Shown piece by piece: positions 29,257-38,611 of a stretch of DNA of 64,000 nt (position 1 is the stretch's first letter; every line of letters begins with the position of its first letter). The DNA lies in assembly GCA_028718125.1 (NCBI GenBank), contig JAQUMN010000015.1, positions 21,640 through 85,639 of the forward strand. Direction: 5' to 3'. The DNA comes from Kiritimatiellia bacterium. Lineage in GTDB: Bacteria; Verrucomicrobiota; Kiritimatiellia; JAAZAB01. The notes under the pieces were generated by a model. The model ran no database searches. It saw nothing but the letters and a program-made list of their open reading frames with translations, and was not told the origin of the DNA. Position numbers and translations under genes: made by a program.

Positions 29257-32193
29257 ATGCATCTTCAGTTTGCCAATCCCTGGGCCCTGGTCCTGCTCTG
29301 GCTGCTGCCGGTTATTGGGATCATCTGGCTGGCAGCCTGGCGTATCAAGAGCCGGGCCCTCGACCGGTTCCTGTCGCCGGCCATGCGCATGAAACTGTGT
29401 CCCCCGCCCCAGATCCATCGTTTTTTCTGGCAATGGGCATTGGTCATGCTCGGGCTACTTTTGGCGCTGATCGCCGTGGCACGCCCGCAATGGGGACTGC
29501 GTGAGGAAAAGCTCCTTCAACGCGGACGCGACCTGATTATCGCGCTTGACGTTTCGCGCTCCATGCTGGCGCAGGATGTTCATCCCAATCGTCTCCAGCG
29601 CTCCAAGGCGGATATCCAGGATCTGCTTCGCGAACTGCGCGGCGACCGGGCCGCATTGATTGCCTTCCGCGGTAAGGCTGTCCAGCTTTGCCCGCTGACC
29701 ACCGACTATGCGTACCTCGAACAGGCGTTAGCTGAAATTTCCCCGGAATCGGCGCCGCGGGGCGAAACTGATATCGGGGACGCCATTGCCAAGGCCCTGG
29801 ACGCCTTCGAAAGCGATGCCGGCGCATACCAGGCCATCATTCTCATTTCCGATGGCGACGACCTGGCCGGCCGAACCAAAGTTGCAGCCGAAAGCGCCAG
29901 GAAAAAAGGCGTTGTTATTTTTACGGTGGGCCTGGGCGACCCGCAGGGCGCCAAAATTCCCAGCTCGTCCCGGCCCAATGAATTCGTGACCTACCAGGGC
30001 AAGGATGTGATCAGCAAGCTTCAGCACGATACGTTGAAATCCATTGCCGAAATCACGGGTGGCGCCTATGTGCCTGTCGGCACGGCCAATGTCAAGTTGG
30101 GCACGTTGTACCGCGATCACTTGAGCAAGCTGACGGCTCGCGATATCGAGGAATCCATCCAGCGCCGGTATATCGACCGCTTCCAGTGGTTCCTTATGCC
30201 TGCCGTGCTGGCCTTCCTGGCAGGCGCGCTGCTGAGCCGCGGGCGATTGGGCCGGAAAGTCAAGGCGCCGCCATCCGCCCAGCCTGTAACCGTGCGTGTT
30301 TGGCCGTTGCTATTTTCGCTTGCACTCGTTGCCGGCCTTGTTCAGGCCCAAGTCCCGCAGCAGATCGCTTCGACAACCACCAACGGATCAAGTAGCCGCG
30401 GCGGTAGCGCCGTGACCGCCGGAGGAATCCACGCCCTCACAGGCGCGGCTACACCTTTGAAATCTCCGAACACGGCACTGACCACCGTCCCCTCGACCAA
30501 TGCGGCCATACCCAATACAGGGAGCGGCAACGGCCGTAACGGCGCGCGTCGCGCTCAGCGCCTGTACCGGATAGGCGCCTACCACGAAGCGGCCAAGGCA
30601 TATCTGGCGGCCATGCAAGGCCAAACGGCGGCGCTCCAGAATGACTGCCTTTTCAATGCCGGGGACGCGTTGTACCGAGCCGGGCAGTACCAGGCTGCCG
30701 CTGATAAATTTGCCGAACTCACGATGCGCCAGCCAACTGATCCCGCGGCCGCGTTTTACAATTCGGGTTGTGCCGTTTTCCAACTGGCCGAACAAGCCAA
30801 GGCCGCCGGAACCAACCAGCCGCCCGAGATGCACCCGATGTTGCTGGAAAAGGCCGGGCTGGCATTTCAGCGCGCGCTGCGCATTCACTCGGATGATACA
30901 GCCTCCCGCGCCAACCTGGGCGTAGTCACCAACCTCCTGCCATCCGCTCGCGAAGAAGCCAAAATCAAAGCCTTGTTGGCGCGTTATCAGGGCACTCCGC
31001 CGCCGCAGTTGGCCGACACTCTGCTGATGAATCAGCGCAAGCTGATCGGAGACCTGCCCTCAGCACTGACCAATGCCACCCCCGCCCGAATCGACCAGAT
31101 GGAGGGTTTGAGCGCACAGGAACGTGCCAATACGGATTTGCTGATCCCTCTGAAAATCGGGCTGGCCTCGGCTTTTGCCTCAATGGGAACCTCCACTTCG
31201 GCCCCGCAACAGGCGGCCCAAGTTGAACAACACCTTGAAGCCTTGCGGAATAGTATGCAGCAAGCCGCGGAAAGTCTGCGCAACCTGGATTCCGGCGCAT
31301 ACCGTCCGGCGATGACGGCAGAAAGCGGCATCTACACCCTGTGGAAAGGCATGGTCCAATTTCCCCAGCTTCTCCGCGAAGATATTTTCCGCCAGACCAA
31401 CACGATCAGCCTGACAACATCCGTCCTCACCCGCGCGGCAGAGGTTGAGCTGCCCGCCATCAGTTACCAGCAGAAAGAAGCCCGGGAATTGACCAGCTTG
31501 TTCGTGGAGCGTTTCTCGCAGGCTGTGCCTGAGGGTGGAACTCCACCTGAGGGCGGCATTACGCCTCCGGGTGGGACGCCACCTCCGAGCGGAATACCGC
31601 CTCCCGCCATGGCTGGCACGGCCGGTGCAGCCGGAGTCGCTGTCAACATTACAACCAACCTGGCGACTGGGATTGCCGGGACCAATGCGCCGGAAGCAAA
31701 ACAGGCAATTACGGCGGAAACACGCTCGAAGATTCTTGCCCTAGCTCGGCAGACGCTGTCCCTGCAAGGCCAGGCGCTCCGGCAAATCGAATCTACCAAT
31801 CTCACCGCTTCCCTGCCCAACCAGCGCAAAGCCTATGAGCTCCTGCAGGAAATTGCAAAGCTCCTGCCGAAAAACGAGGACCAGAACCAGCAACAGCAAA
31901 ACCAGCAACAGCAAAACCAGCAGCAGAACCAGCAAGACAAACAGCAACAAGACCAGCAAAAGCAGGACCAGCAAAAGCCTGAACAACCGCCGCAAAACAA
32001 ACCGCAAGAGCAACCACCGCAACAGCAGCCGGAGGCAGACCAAAAGAAAGCTCAACAGGATAAAGACAAGGAAATGACACCCGAACAAGCCCGGGCGCTA
32101 TTGGAAAAAGTCCAGCAACGCGAAAAAGACCATCGCGAGGAACGTGAACGGGACACCTATATTCCACCGTCCCCGGTGGAAAAGGACTGGTAG
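29257..32193 (+). CDS. Fused BatB-like (VWA) and BatC-like (TPR) protein with Gln-rich C-terminus
   Basis: ALDVSRSMLAQDV MIDAS; TPR segment AQRLYRIGAYHEAAKAYLAAM; Q/K/P-rich tail; C-terminal 'EKVQQREKDHREERERDTYIPPSPVEKDW'. Confidence 0.85.
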   Translation: MHLQFANPWALVLLWLLPVIGIIWLAAWRIKSRALDRFLSPAMRMKLCPPPQIHRFFWQWALVMLGLLLALIAVARPQWGLREEKLLQRGRDLIIALDVSRSMLAQDVHPNRLQRSKADIQDLLRELRGDRAALIAFRGKAVQLCPLTTDYAYLEQALAEISPESAPRGETDIGDAIAKALDAFESDAGAYQAIILISDGDDLAGRTKVAAESARKKGVVIFTVGLGDPQGAKIPSSSRPNEFVTYQGKDVISKLQHDTLKSIAEITGGAYVPVGTANVKLGTLYRDHLSKLTARDIEESIQRRYIDRFQWFLMPAVLAFLAGALLSRGRLGRKVKAPPSAQPVTVRVWPLLFSLALVAGLVQAQVPQQIASTTTNGSSSRGGSAVTAGGIHALTGAATPLKSPNTALTTVPSTNAAIPNTGSGNGRNGARRAQRLYRIGAYHEAAKAYLAAMQGQTAALQNDCLFNAGDALYRAGQYQAAADKFAELTMRQPTDPAAAFYNSGCAVFQLAEQAKAAGTNQPPEMHPMLLEKAGLAFQRALRIHSDDTASRANLGVVTNLLPSAREEAKIKALLARYQGTPPPQLADTLLMNQRKLIGDLPSALTNATPARIDQMEGLSAQERANTDLLIPLKIGLASAFASMGTSTSAPQQAAQVEQHLEALRNSMQQAAESLRNLDSGAYRPAMTAESGIYTLWKGMVQFPQLLREDIFRQTNTISLTTSVLTRAAEVELPAISYQQKEARELTSLFVERFSQAVPEGGTPPEGGITPPGGTPPPSGIPPPAMAGTAGAAGVAVNITTNLATGIAGTNAPEAKQAITAETRSKILALARQTLSLQGQALRQIESTNLTASLPNQRKAYELLQEIAKLLPKNEDQNQQQQNQQQQNQQQNQQDKQQQDQQKQDQQKPEQPPQNKPQEQPPQQQPEADQKKAQQDKDKEMTPEQARALLEKVQQREKDHREERERDTYIPPSPVEKDW
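30392..30452. repeat. Palindromic repeat element located in frame inside the BatB/BatC-like ORF
   Basis: GTAGCCGCGGCGGTAGCGCCGTGACCGCCGG...CACGCCCTCACAGGCGCGGCTAC with terminal inverted GTAGCCGCG/CGCGGCTAC; related half copy at 18327-18349. Confidence 0.6.
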
Positions 32194-32288
32194 CGGAAGA
32201 TTTTTAAGCAAACGTCGAACATCGAACGCCCAACGTCCAACGCCGAAGTATAAGCATTTTCGGCATGGTTCAATATCGGCATTTTGCA

Positions 32289-32374
32289 GGTTACAGGTAG
32301 GGACGGCTCTCCGAGCCGTCCGAATGTCCAGGAACGGATGCCTCGGAGAGGCATCCCTACCAGAATATGTAACC
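32289..32374. repeat. Double-hairpin intergenic repeat (MITE/REP-like)
   Basis: GGTTACA...TGTAACC and TAGGGA...TCCCTA outer inverted repeats enclosing hairpins GGACGGCT-CTCCG-AGCCGTCC and GGATGCCT-CGGAG-AGGCATCC. Confidence 0.65.
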
Positions 32375-32486
32375 CCTGTTTGAACCATGCTGCATTTTCT
32401 GTTTTCATTCGATGTTCGATGTCGGGTTTTTCTCCGTCGCTGAAGCTATGGCGGACAAGTCGGCGTTTACTTCGATGTTTATTATC

Positions 32487-35111
32487 ATGAAAGATCGTCG
32501 TTACATATTGACATGGATTTCGCTCTGGCTGGTCGCGGCCTTGCCGCTCGTGGCCGATGAGGTGGCCGTGACCGTCGAAGCCAACCGTAACCAGCTGTTC
32601 CTTGGGGAGTCGTTTATTCTACAAGTCAACGTATCCGGAGCCGGCGAAGCCGAGAGCGATCTTTCCCAGATCAAGAACAGCAAGGTCCGCAACCTGGGCA
32701 AGCAGAACATCAGCAACTACAGCATCAGTTTTGTGAACGGCCAGATTAGCCGACAGGGGTTTGCAGGCCTGATTATCAGTTACGAAATCACACCACTGGC
32801 CGCCGGCACCTTCAAGGCCGGGCCGACTATCGTCACCGTGAATGGCCGGAGCCATACGGTCGAAGGCCCCTCCCTTACCGTCACCGATATTGAAAAACAG
32901 GATTTGGTCAATCTGGCCATATCATCATCAAGCGAGACGGTTTTGATTGATGAGCCGTTTGACATAACGCTCATGGTACGGATTAAGCGGCTGCAAGGCA
33001 AATTTGCCAATGCCGAGCCGATTTTCCCCGACAATGCCCCCGTCTTGACCATCCCATGGCTGGCCATGGCAACCATACCCGGTTTGAATGGGCCTGACAT
33101 CAACCAGCTCCTGAATAAGTTGTTGATCCAGAACAATCGCCCCGGGTTCGCCATTAACGATTATACGCGCCAGCCTGATCCATTCGATTTCAGCAGTTTC
33201 ATGTCCGGCGGCCAGCGGCGGGCCCAGTTTGCGCTGGACCGGCGGCCGGCCCGCCAGGGCTTCATGGATTACGTGGAATATTATCTTACGCTCCCCTATT
33301 CACCCAAGGATGAGGGCAATTATGTGTTCGGGCCGGTGGTATTTAAAGGTTCTGTGCCGGTCGAGACGGACAATACGGGCAAGGCCCGTGGGATGGACAT
33401 CTTTGCGGTGGGCCCCGCCTGCACGGTCCGGGTCATCCCTCCGCCCGAGCAGGATCGGCCCACGTGCTTTACCGGGGCCATTGGCCGCAATCTGGCCGCC
33501 AAGGCCAGCCTGGACACGACGGTTTGCTCAGTGGGCGATCCTTTAAAACTGACCCTGGAATTGACCGGCAACGTGCGCTTCGATAAAATGTTGCCGCCAA
33601 AATTAACTTTGCAAACCAACTTGCTGGAGCATTTCACCGTCTATGACAACACCGTTCAAACAGTCAGGCAGGACGGCGTTTGCCGCTATATCTACACAAT
33701 GCGGCCAACGCATGCCGGGGCATTCCAGGTGCCGCCGATTGAAGTGGCCTATTATGATGTCAAAAGCCGCGGGTATAAAACCATCGCAACAGCCATGATC
33801 CCGCTTGCAGTCAAACGAAGCTCAGAAATCACGGCTTCCCAGATTATGGTCAATACCAATCGCCTGCAGGCTGCAGCAAAAATAAACGATGACCGGACCT
33901 TGCCCGTAGCCTCCGCCCGCGCGAATGCGGCGGGCGCCGACTCGGCATCCCTGCTGGGGCACCCGGTCTGGCTGGCCGTGGCGCTCTCCGGCCCCGCCTT
34001 GTTTCTCATCGGCCTGATGATCCAATTCTATCTGGAGCACAGCGAAAAGAACAAGGCCGCCTTTCGGCGCCAACAGGCCATGCCACGTGCATTGCGGCGG
34101 CTGGATAAGGCAATTAAGTTAAGCGCGACGGCAACGACCGCTGCGACAGCAACGTCCGCCGCCGCTGAGTTGTGCGCCGCCATACGCCAATACCTTGCCG
34201 AACGCCTGTGTGTTTCGGCAGCAGGCATCACGCCGGAAGATGCCCGTTACCTGCTGGCGGCAATGGCCGCTCCAGCGGCAACGACCGCTCCGGCGGCAAC
34301 GGCCGCTCCGGCGGCAATGGCCGCTCCGGCTGAGGAATTATGTCGCCTTTTTGAATATTATTTTAATGCCGGCTTTTCAACCCGGGCGGAACCGAAAAAT
34401 TTCAGCACTGATTGCCGGAAGCTTAAGAAACTAATCGGGAAAGTTGACCAGGAGCTGCGGGTACAAGGGAAAAGGAAAAAGAACGTTACGGCATCGCTTC
34501 TTCTGTTGCTGGCAACAGGAAGCCTTGTGCTGTTTTACTGCACAACCGCATTCGCCCTGGACAAGTCCGAAAGGGATTTCATCTGGAATGAAGCCAATGC
34601 GCGCATGGCGGCCGCCCGCAATCCGGATGCCTACCTGCAAGCCGCCCGGACGTACCAGAAGCTGGTGGACGACGGTGTGCGCAACGGGCCCCTATTTTAC
34701 AACCTGGGCACGGCCCTCCTGCAAGCCGGGCAGAATAATCCGGCGATTGACGCCTTCCACCGGGCCGAGCGGTTCTTAGGTATTCAGAGCGATATCCGCC
34801 GGAATCTTAAAATCGCCATGGCGCGCAAGGATAACATTGAAACGGCGGAGTGGCCCTGGTACCAGCTGGTGCTGTTCTGGCTATTCTATTTGCCCGCCGC
34901 CACGCGCACGATGGTGGCTGCGCTCGCGTTTTTCATCTTCTGGGCGATGCTGACCCTGCGGCTGGCGGGGATTCAACGAAGCATGGCAAACGCCGTCCTG
35001 ATCCTGGCGGCCATCACCATGATCCTGTTCGGATCGAGCGTGGCTACATCGTGGTATCAGGAAGCCACGGCAAGCAGTTATTCGTTGAACCAACCATCCG
35101 TACCAAGGTAA
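32487..35111 (+). CDS. Fused BatD-like and BatE-like protein
   Basis: BatD-like N-terminus (EVAVTVEANRNQLFLGESFILQVNVSG), TM, cytoplasmic domain, then second TM segment and BatE-like TPR (NGPLFYNLGTALLQAGQNNPAIDAFHRAERF) with two TMs. Confidence 0.8.
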   Translation: MKDRRYILTWISLWLVAALPLVADEVAVTVEANRNQLFLGESFILQVNVSGAGEAESDLSQIKNSKVRNLGKQNISNYSISFVNGQISRQGFAGLIISYEITPLAAGTFKAGPTIVTVNGRSHTVEGPSLTVTDIEKQDLVNLAISSSSETVLIDEPFDITLMVRIKRLQGKFANAEPIFPDNAPVLTIPWLAMATIPGLNGPDINQLLNKLLIQNNRPGFAINDYTRQPDPFDFSSFMSGGQRRAQFALDRRPARQGFMDYVEYYLTLPYSPKDEGNYVFGPVVFKGSVPVETDNTGKARGMDIFAVGPACTVRVIPPPEQDRPTCFTGAIGRNLAAKASLDTTVCSVGDPLKLTLELTGNVRFDKMLPPKLTLQTNLLEHFTVYDNTVQTVRQDGVCRYIYTMRPTHAGAFQVPPIEVAYYDVKSRGYKTIATAMIPLAVKRSSEITASQIMVNTNRLQAAAKINDDRTLPVASARANAAGADSASLLGHPVWLAVALSGPALFLIGLMIQFYLEHSEKNKAAFRRQQAMPRALRRLDKAIKLSATATTAATATSAAAELCAAIRQYLAERLCVSAAGITPEDARYLLAAMAAPAATTAPAATAAPAAMAAPAEELCRLFEYYFNAGFSTRAEPKNFSTDCRKLKKLIGKVDQELRVQGKRKKNVTASLLLLLATGSLVLFYCTTAFALDKSERDFIWNEANARMAAARNPDAYLQAARTYQKLVDDGVRNGPLFYNLGTALLQAGQNNPAIDAFHRAERFLGIQSDIRRNLKIAMARKDNIETAEWPWYQLVLFWLFYLPAATRTMVAALAFFIFWAMLTLRLAGIQRSMANAVLILAAITMILFGSSVATSWYQEATASSYSLNQPSVPR
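34257..34328. repeat. Four tandem 18-bp units (GCGGCAAYGRCCGCTCCR)
   Basis: Direct reading; encodes AAMAAP AATTAP AATAAP AAMAAP in the fused Bat protein. Confidence 0.75.
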
Positions 35112-35189
35112 CAACCTTCTTGTAAGCCGTTTCTCCGCCATCCGGTACTGATTCAATTCCCTCAGTAATTGACGCTATCAAAAGGCGTT

Positions 35190-35283
35190 TGTCATTCCGA
35201 GCAAAGCGAGGAATCTCAAATCCATGTATAATCGCGTGATATGGAGATGCTTCGACTCCGCAAGGCTTCGCTCAGCATGACAG
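35190..35283. repeat. GTCATTCCGAGC...GCTCAGCATGACA repeat element
   Basis: TTGTCATTCCGAGCAAAGCGAGGAATCTC ... GCTTCGCTCAGCATGACAGAC with complementary ends. Confidence 0.6.
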
Positions 35284-35351
35284 ACAAATAATACGGTCAG
35301 ACCGTTCGGCGAATATTTCACCACTTCTCATTGGGGTCGCCCCACCCCGAC

Positions 35352-35904
35352 TTATGCCTCCCACATCCGGTTGATCGCCTGCAGGATGCGTTCCACAAGG
35401 ATCTGCCAGCCTTCGGAGCTCACCTTGTTATCGTTGACCTTGGCGCTATAGCCGCCTCCCAGGATCGCCTTGGCTGTCGGCAAGTACCCGGCCCAATCTC
35501 AGTGAGACCGGGCGGGTCGTAAAAACGGACCTCGCCGCGGCAGCGCCTCACCAGGTCGCGTGGAGACTGATCGCCTCCAGCAGTGCGCCAGGGCAGAACG
35601 AACAAGCCCGCTCCGTAACGCTCGCCCAGGATCCGACGCGTCTCACCCCGGTAATCCGCCGAAACATACTATTTGCTCTCGACGACCTGCGAAGGGCAGG
35701 CCTGATTATGATCCCGGTGAGTTTCCGGTCGGCGCTCCAACAGAACAGCGTCTCGATCGCCAGCGTGGTGGCGGGAACCGGATCATGCACGTACCGGGCA
35801 ACCCGCTCGTGGAACTGACCGCAAAGCTATACCGGCCGGTCCGGGGTAATGCTCGCTGACGTCCAACCGACATGGATCTGTTTAGCCGGATGACTGGCCA
35901 TCAT
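35352..35904 (-). pseudogene. Decayed neutral/alkaline ceramidase-like gene
   Basis: MMASHPAKQIHVGWTSASITPDRPV*LCGQFHERVARYVHDPVPATTLAIE (in-frame TAG), then disrupted frames ending GYLPTAKAILGGGYSAKVNDNKVSSEGWQILVERILQAINRMWEA*. Confidence 0.6.
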
Positions 35905-35911
35905 GTATCCC

Positions 35912-36943
35912 CTATTCTTTTCCGACCTCCACGTTCAGGGATGCGAAACGGGCCAGCAAAATGTCATCAAACCAGAGGACGCTGGTCAGATTCAACCAGG
36001 CGCCGATCTGCAGGCGGCCGCCAAACGACACCGTGTCATCTTCCGGCATGACGGGCTTGGCCTTGACGGCGTCCGGATCATCCAGCGGCTCGGGCGTCGC
36101 CACAGCCTTGCGCGCTGGCGGTTTTGCGGCGGTGTACAACCCGTAGATTGTCATCCAGTCATAATCATACTGTGGCCACTTTATTCCTATCACACCCGGA
36201 ATCTGCGCGTTTGCGTAAGCCATGGGCACCGGCGAAAGATTACGCGACTTGCTGGAGGCGGCCAAGATCAACTGTTCCCCGCGGTGCAACGGCTCGTTCA
36301 GCTTTAACGTGCCCGCTGCGATGAAGGCGCCGCCGCCGGGGGAGTTGGTGCTCGTGCGCAGACACATGCTCACCGAACCCGAGCAGGGGTCGTTGGTCGA
36401 GCGACCGCTCCCTTCGCCCAAGATGCCCGCCCAGGAACCCCATCCGGCCGCCAACTGCGGATTTTTCGGGTTTTCCTCCTCAAACCCGGGATTGCGAATG
36501 CAATTCAGCTTCGTATACGCCAGGTTAAGACGCTCGTGCCGGCCCGCCTTCGGATTGTCGTACAACAGGAACAGTTTTTGCTGCCCACCCGCCGGCAAAT
36601 CCACGGTAAACAGCAGGATAAAGCCGAAGTATTCCCGCACATTGGCTACCATCACTGGTTGCTCAAAACCATTTTCATCCGTCAACCGGATATCGCCCAT
36701 GTCCGGCTTCATGCCATCCTGGATTTCGATTTCCACCTTGGCGACGGCGTTTGACACCGGCCGCTGAGTCTGGTTCCGCACGACCAGCGACAGGCGGTGT
36801 TTCCACTGCCCGGCGTCGAGCTTGCGCGGCTCGTTAAACGCAACCGCATTGGTTGCGGGGAGCGCCAAGCACGTCCCGCATCCGCAAGTCCACAACAAGA
36901 CCACCCCCACCCCAACCATGATCCATCGATTCATTCTCGATTG
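35912..36943 (-). CDS. Secreted/lipoprotein-like hypothetical
   Basis: MNRWIMVGVGVVLLWTCGCGTC lipobox-like N-terminus (start within ORF 35912..36973, exact start uncertain). Confidence 0.5.
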   Translation of the reverse strand, partial: QSRMNRWIMVGVGVVLLWTCGCGTCLALPATNAVAFNEPRKLDAGQWKHRLSLVVRNQTQRPVSNAVAKVEIEIQDGMKPDMGDIRLTDENGFEQPVMVANVREYFGFILLFTVDLPAGGQQKLFLLYDNPKAGRHERLNLAYTKLNCIRNPGFEEENPKNPQLAAGWGSWAGILGEGSGRSTNDPCSGSVSMCLRTSTNSPGGGAFIAAGTLKLNEPLHRGEQLILAASSKSRNLSPVPMAYANAQIPGVIGIKWPQYDYDWMTIYGLYTAAKPPARKAVATPEPLDDPDAVKAKPVMPEDDTVSFGGRLQIGAWLNLTSVLWFDDILLARFASLNVEVGKE

Positions 36944-36985
36944 CATGTGTGCACCTTTATTGAATGCCAACACTATTAGCGTTCA

Positions 36986-37291
36986 TTATATTTGCTCGAC
37001 CCCGTTAAATCTGATGCCGGTATAGATTTTAATGCTCCGCGGCGTTGTCTTCAGCGCCCGCGCCACGAGAGCGGACTTCAGGCGGACCCGGTCCCCATCT
37101 ACGCGGGCGCCGGCCTTCCGCAACAGGGCACATGCTTCCGTGTCTTGGACCCGCACCCCAGTTTTCTCCAGGATATCCAACGAGGCCCGGTGAATCTTCT
37201 GGATCTGCTGCCGGTTAGGAATGCCAAGCGAAATGTTTGCCGAATTTCCAATTTGTTTTTCTGTCATGAAATCATCCTTAGCATTTTGCAC
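36986..37291 (-). pseudogene. N-terminal fragment of MttB-like trimethylamine methyltransferase
   Basis: IHRASLDILEKTGVRVQDTEACALLRKAGARVDGDRVRLKSALVARALKTTPRSIKIY then stop; full-length family is several hundred residues. Confidence 0.6.
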
Positions 37292-37576
37292 ATATTCAAG
37301 CGGCGCCGGAATGCAACGGGCAGATTATGTTAGTCGCTTTTCCCATGGAAAACAATGCGGCATTTCGCCCCTAAATCCACGCGTAAAAATGCGCGGCTCG
37401 GGTCCATTCACGTGTTCTTGACACCATTCCTAAAGATGCCTACGCTCTTCCTCAGCCATTTGTAAGCTGCATGTTTCTATGCGTATTTGTTCAGCCTCAG
37501 GCTAATCCGCCTCCGGCGGAAAATACACGGAGAGCCGTGCAAGCCATAATGCTTTTCAGGGCCACGGGGAACAACA

Positions 37577-38599
37577 ATGCCTGAATCTACCGGAACAACC
37601 GCCTACGTCACCATCAACGACCAACCGGCTTTTTCAACGCCGACCGGGCGCTCACTACTGGCAACGTTGAAAGCGCGGGACATCTTTATACCTTCCGCCT
37701 GCGGCGGGCATGGCGTGTGCGGGCTGTGCCGGGTCAAGGTGCTTTCGGATGCCGGGCCGCACACCAGCCGGGAGGAAGCGCTTCTTAGCGCTGCAGATCG
37801 CCTGGCCGGCATGCGCCTGTCCTGCCAGGTGATGGTGGAACGCGATCTCAAGCTTATTATCCCGAACGATTTTTTCCACGCGCGCGAATACAAGGCGGAA
37901 GTCGTCGCTCTCCGGGATCTGACAGCGGATATCCGCGAGATTACGCTCCAGCTTCGATCCCCGCCGGTTATCGATTTCAAGGCCGGGCAATATATCCAAT
38001 TTCGCATCCCGCCTTACGCCGCCGTACGCCGGTTCACCGAACGCGCCTATTCCATTGCCTCGCCGCCCTCGGCGCACAACCGGCTGGAACTGGAAGTTCG
38101 CAAGGTGCTGAACGGCGTGGGCACGACGTATATCTTCGATCACCTGCGGTTAAACACCCCGGTGACCTTCAATGGCCCCTACGGCAATTTCTTTCTGCAC
38201 GAAAACGACCTTGAGATCATCCTGATCGCCGGCGGTTCGGGCATGGCGCCCATGAAAGCCATACTGTTGGATATCAAGGAACGCAGCATTCGGCGGAAAA
38301 TCCGATATTTCTTCGGCGCCCGCACACGGGATAATCTCTTCCTGCTGGATGAAATGCAGTCCTTTGAACAAAGCCTGCCGGATTTCCGGTTTATCCCGGC
38401 GCTTTCCAGGCCATTGCCGGAGGACCAGTGGCAGGGAGAAACAGGGCTCATCACGGAAGTGCTGAAGCGACAGCTGGCAGACCAGTATCCCGGGGAAGCC
38501 TATCTTTGCGGCAGCCCATCCATGATCCAGGCCTGCATTAATGTACTGTGTGAAAAAGGCGTTGCAAACGATCGCATATACTACGACTCGTTTGCCTGA
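37577..38599 (+). CDS. 2Fe-2S ferredoxin/FAD/NAD(P) oxidoreductase, NqrF-like
   Basis: CGGHGVCGLCRVKV 2Fe-2S motif, RAYSIASPP FAD motif, IAGGSGMAPMKAIL, YLCGSPSMIQA. Confidence 0.85.
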   Translation: MPESTGTTAYVTINDQPAFSTPTGRSLLATLKARDIFIPSACGGHGVCGLCRVKVLSDAGPHTSREEALLSAADRLAGMRLSCQVMVERDLKLIIPNDFFHAREYKAEVVALRDLTADIREITLQLRSPPVIDFKAGQYIQFRIPPYAAVRRFTERAYSIASPPSAHNRLELEVRKVLNGVGTTYIFDHLRLNTPVTFNGPYGNFFLHENDLEIILIAGGSGMAPMKAILLDIKERSIRRKIRYFFGARTRDNLFLLDEMQSFEQSLPDFRFIPALSRPLPEDQWQGETGLITEVLKRQLADQYPGEAYLCGSPSMIQACINVLCEKGVANDRIYYDSFA

Positions 38600-38611
38600 C
38601 CGAGGTGATCC

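Noticed and set aside
31885-32045. CRISPR-like or tandem array in CAGCAA-rich DNA
   Set aside because: Short irregular Gln-codon runs in the coding frame of the Bat-type protein; no spacer/repeat periodicity. No CRISPR array was seen in the window.
35550-35600. Programmed TAG readthrough in the ceramidase-like gene
   Set aside because: The TAG lies near 35827-35832, but later frame breaks and missing middle part point to ordinary pseudogenisation.
36986-37291. Pyrrolysine-containing MttB (amber readthrough)
   Set aside because: The fragment ends at TAA and downstream sequence does not continue the MttB frame; no Pyl genes nearby.
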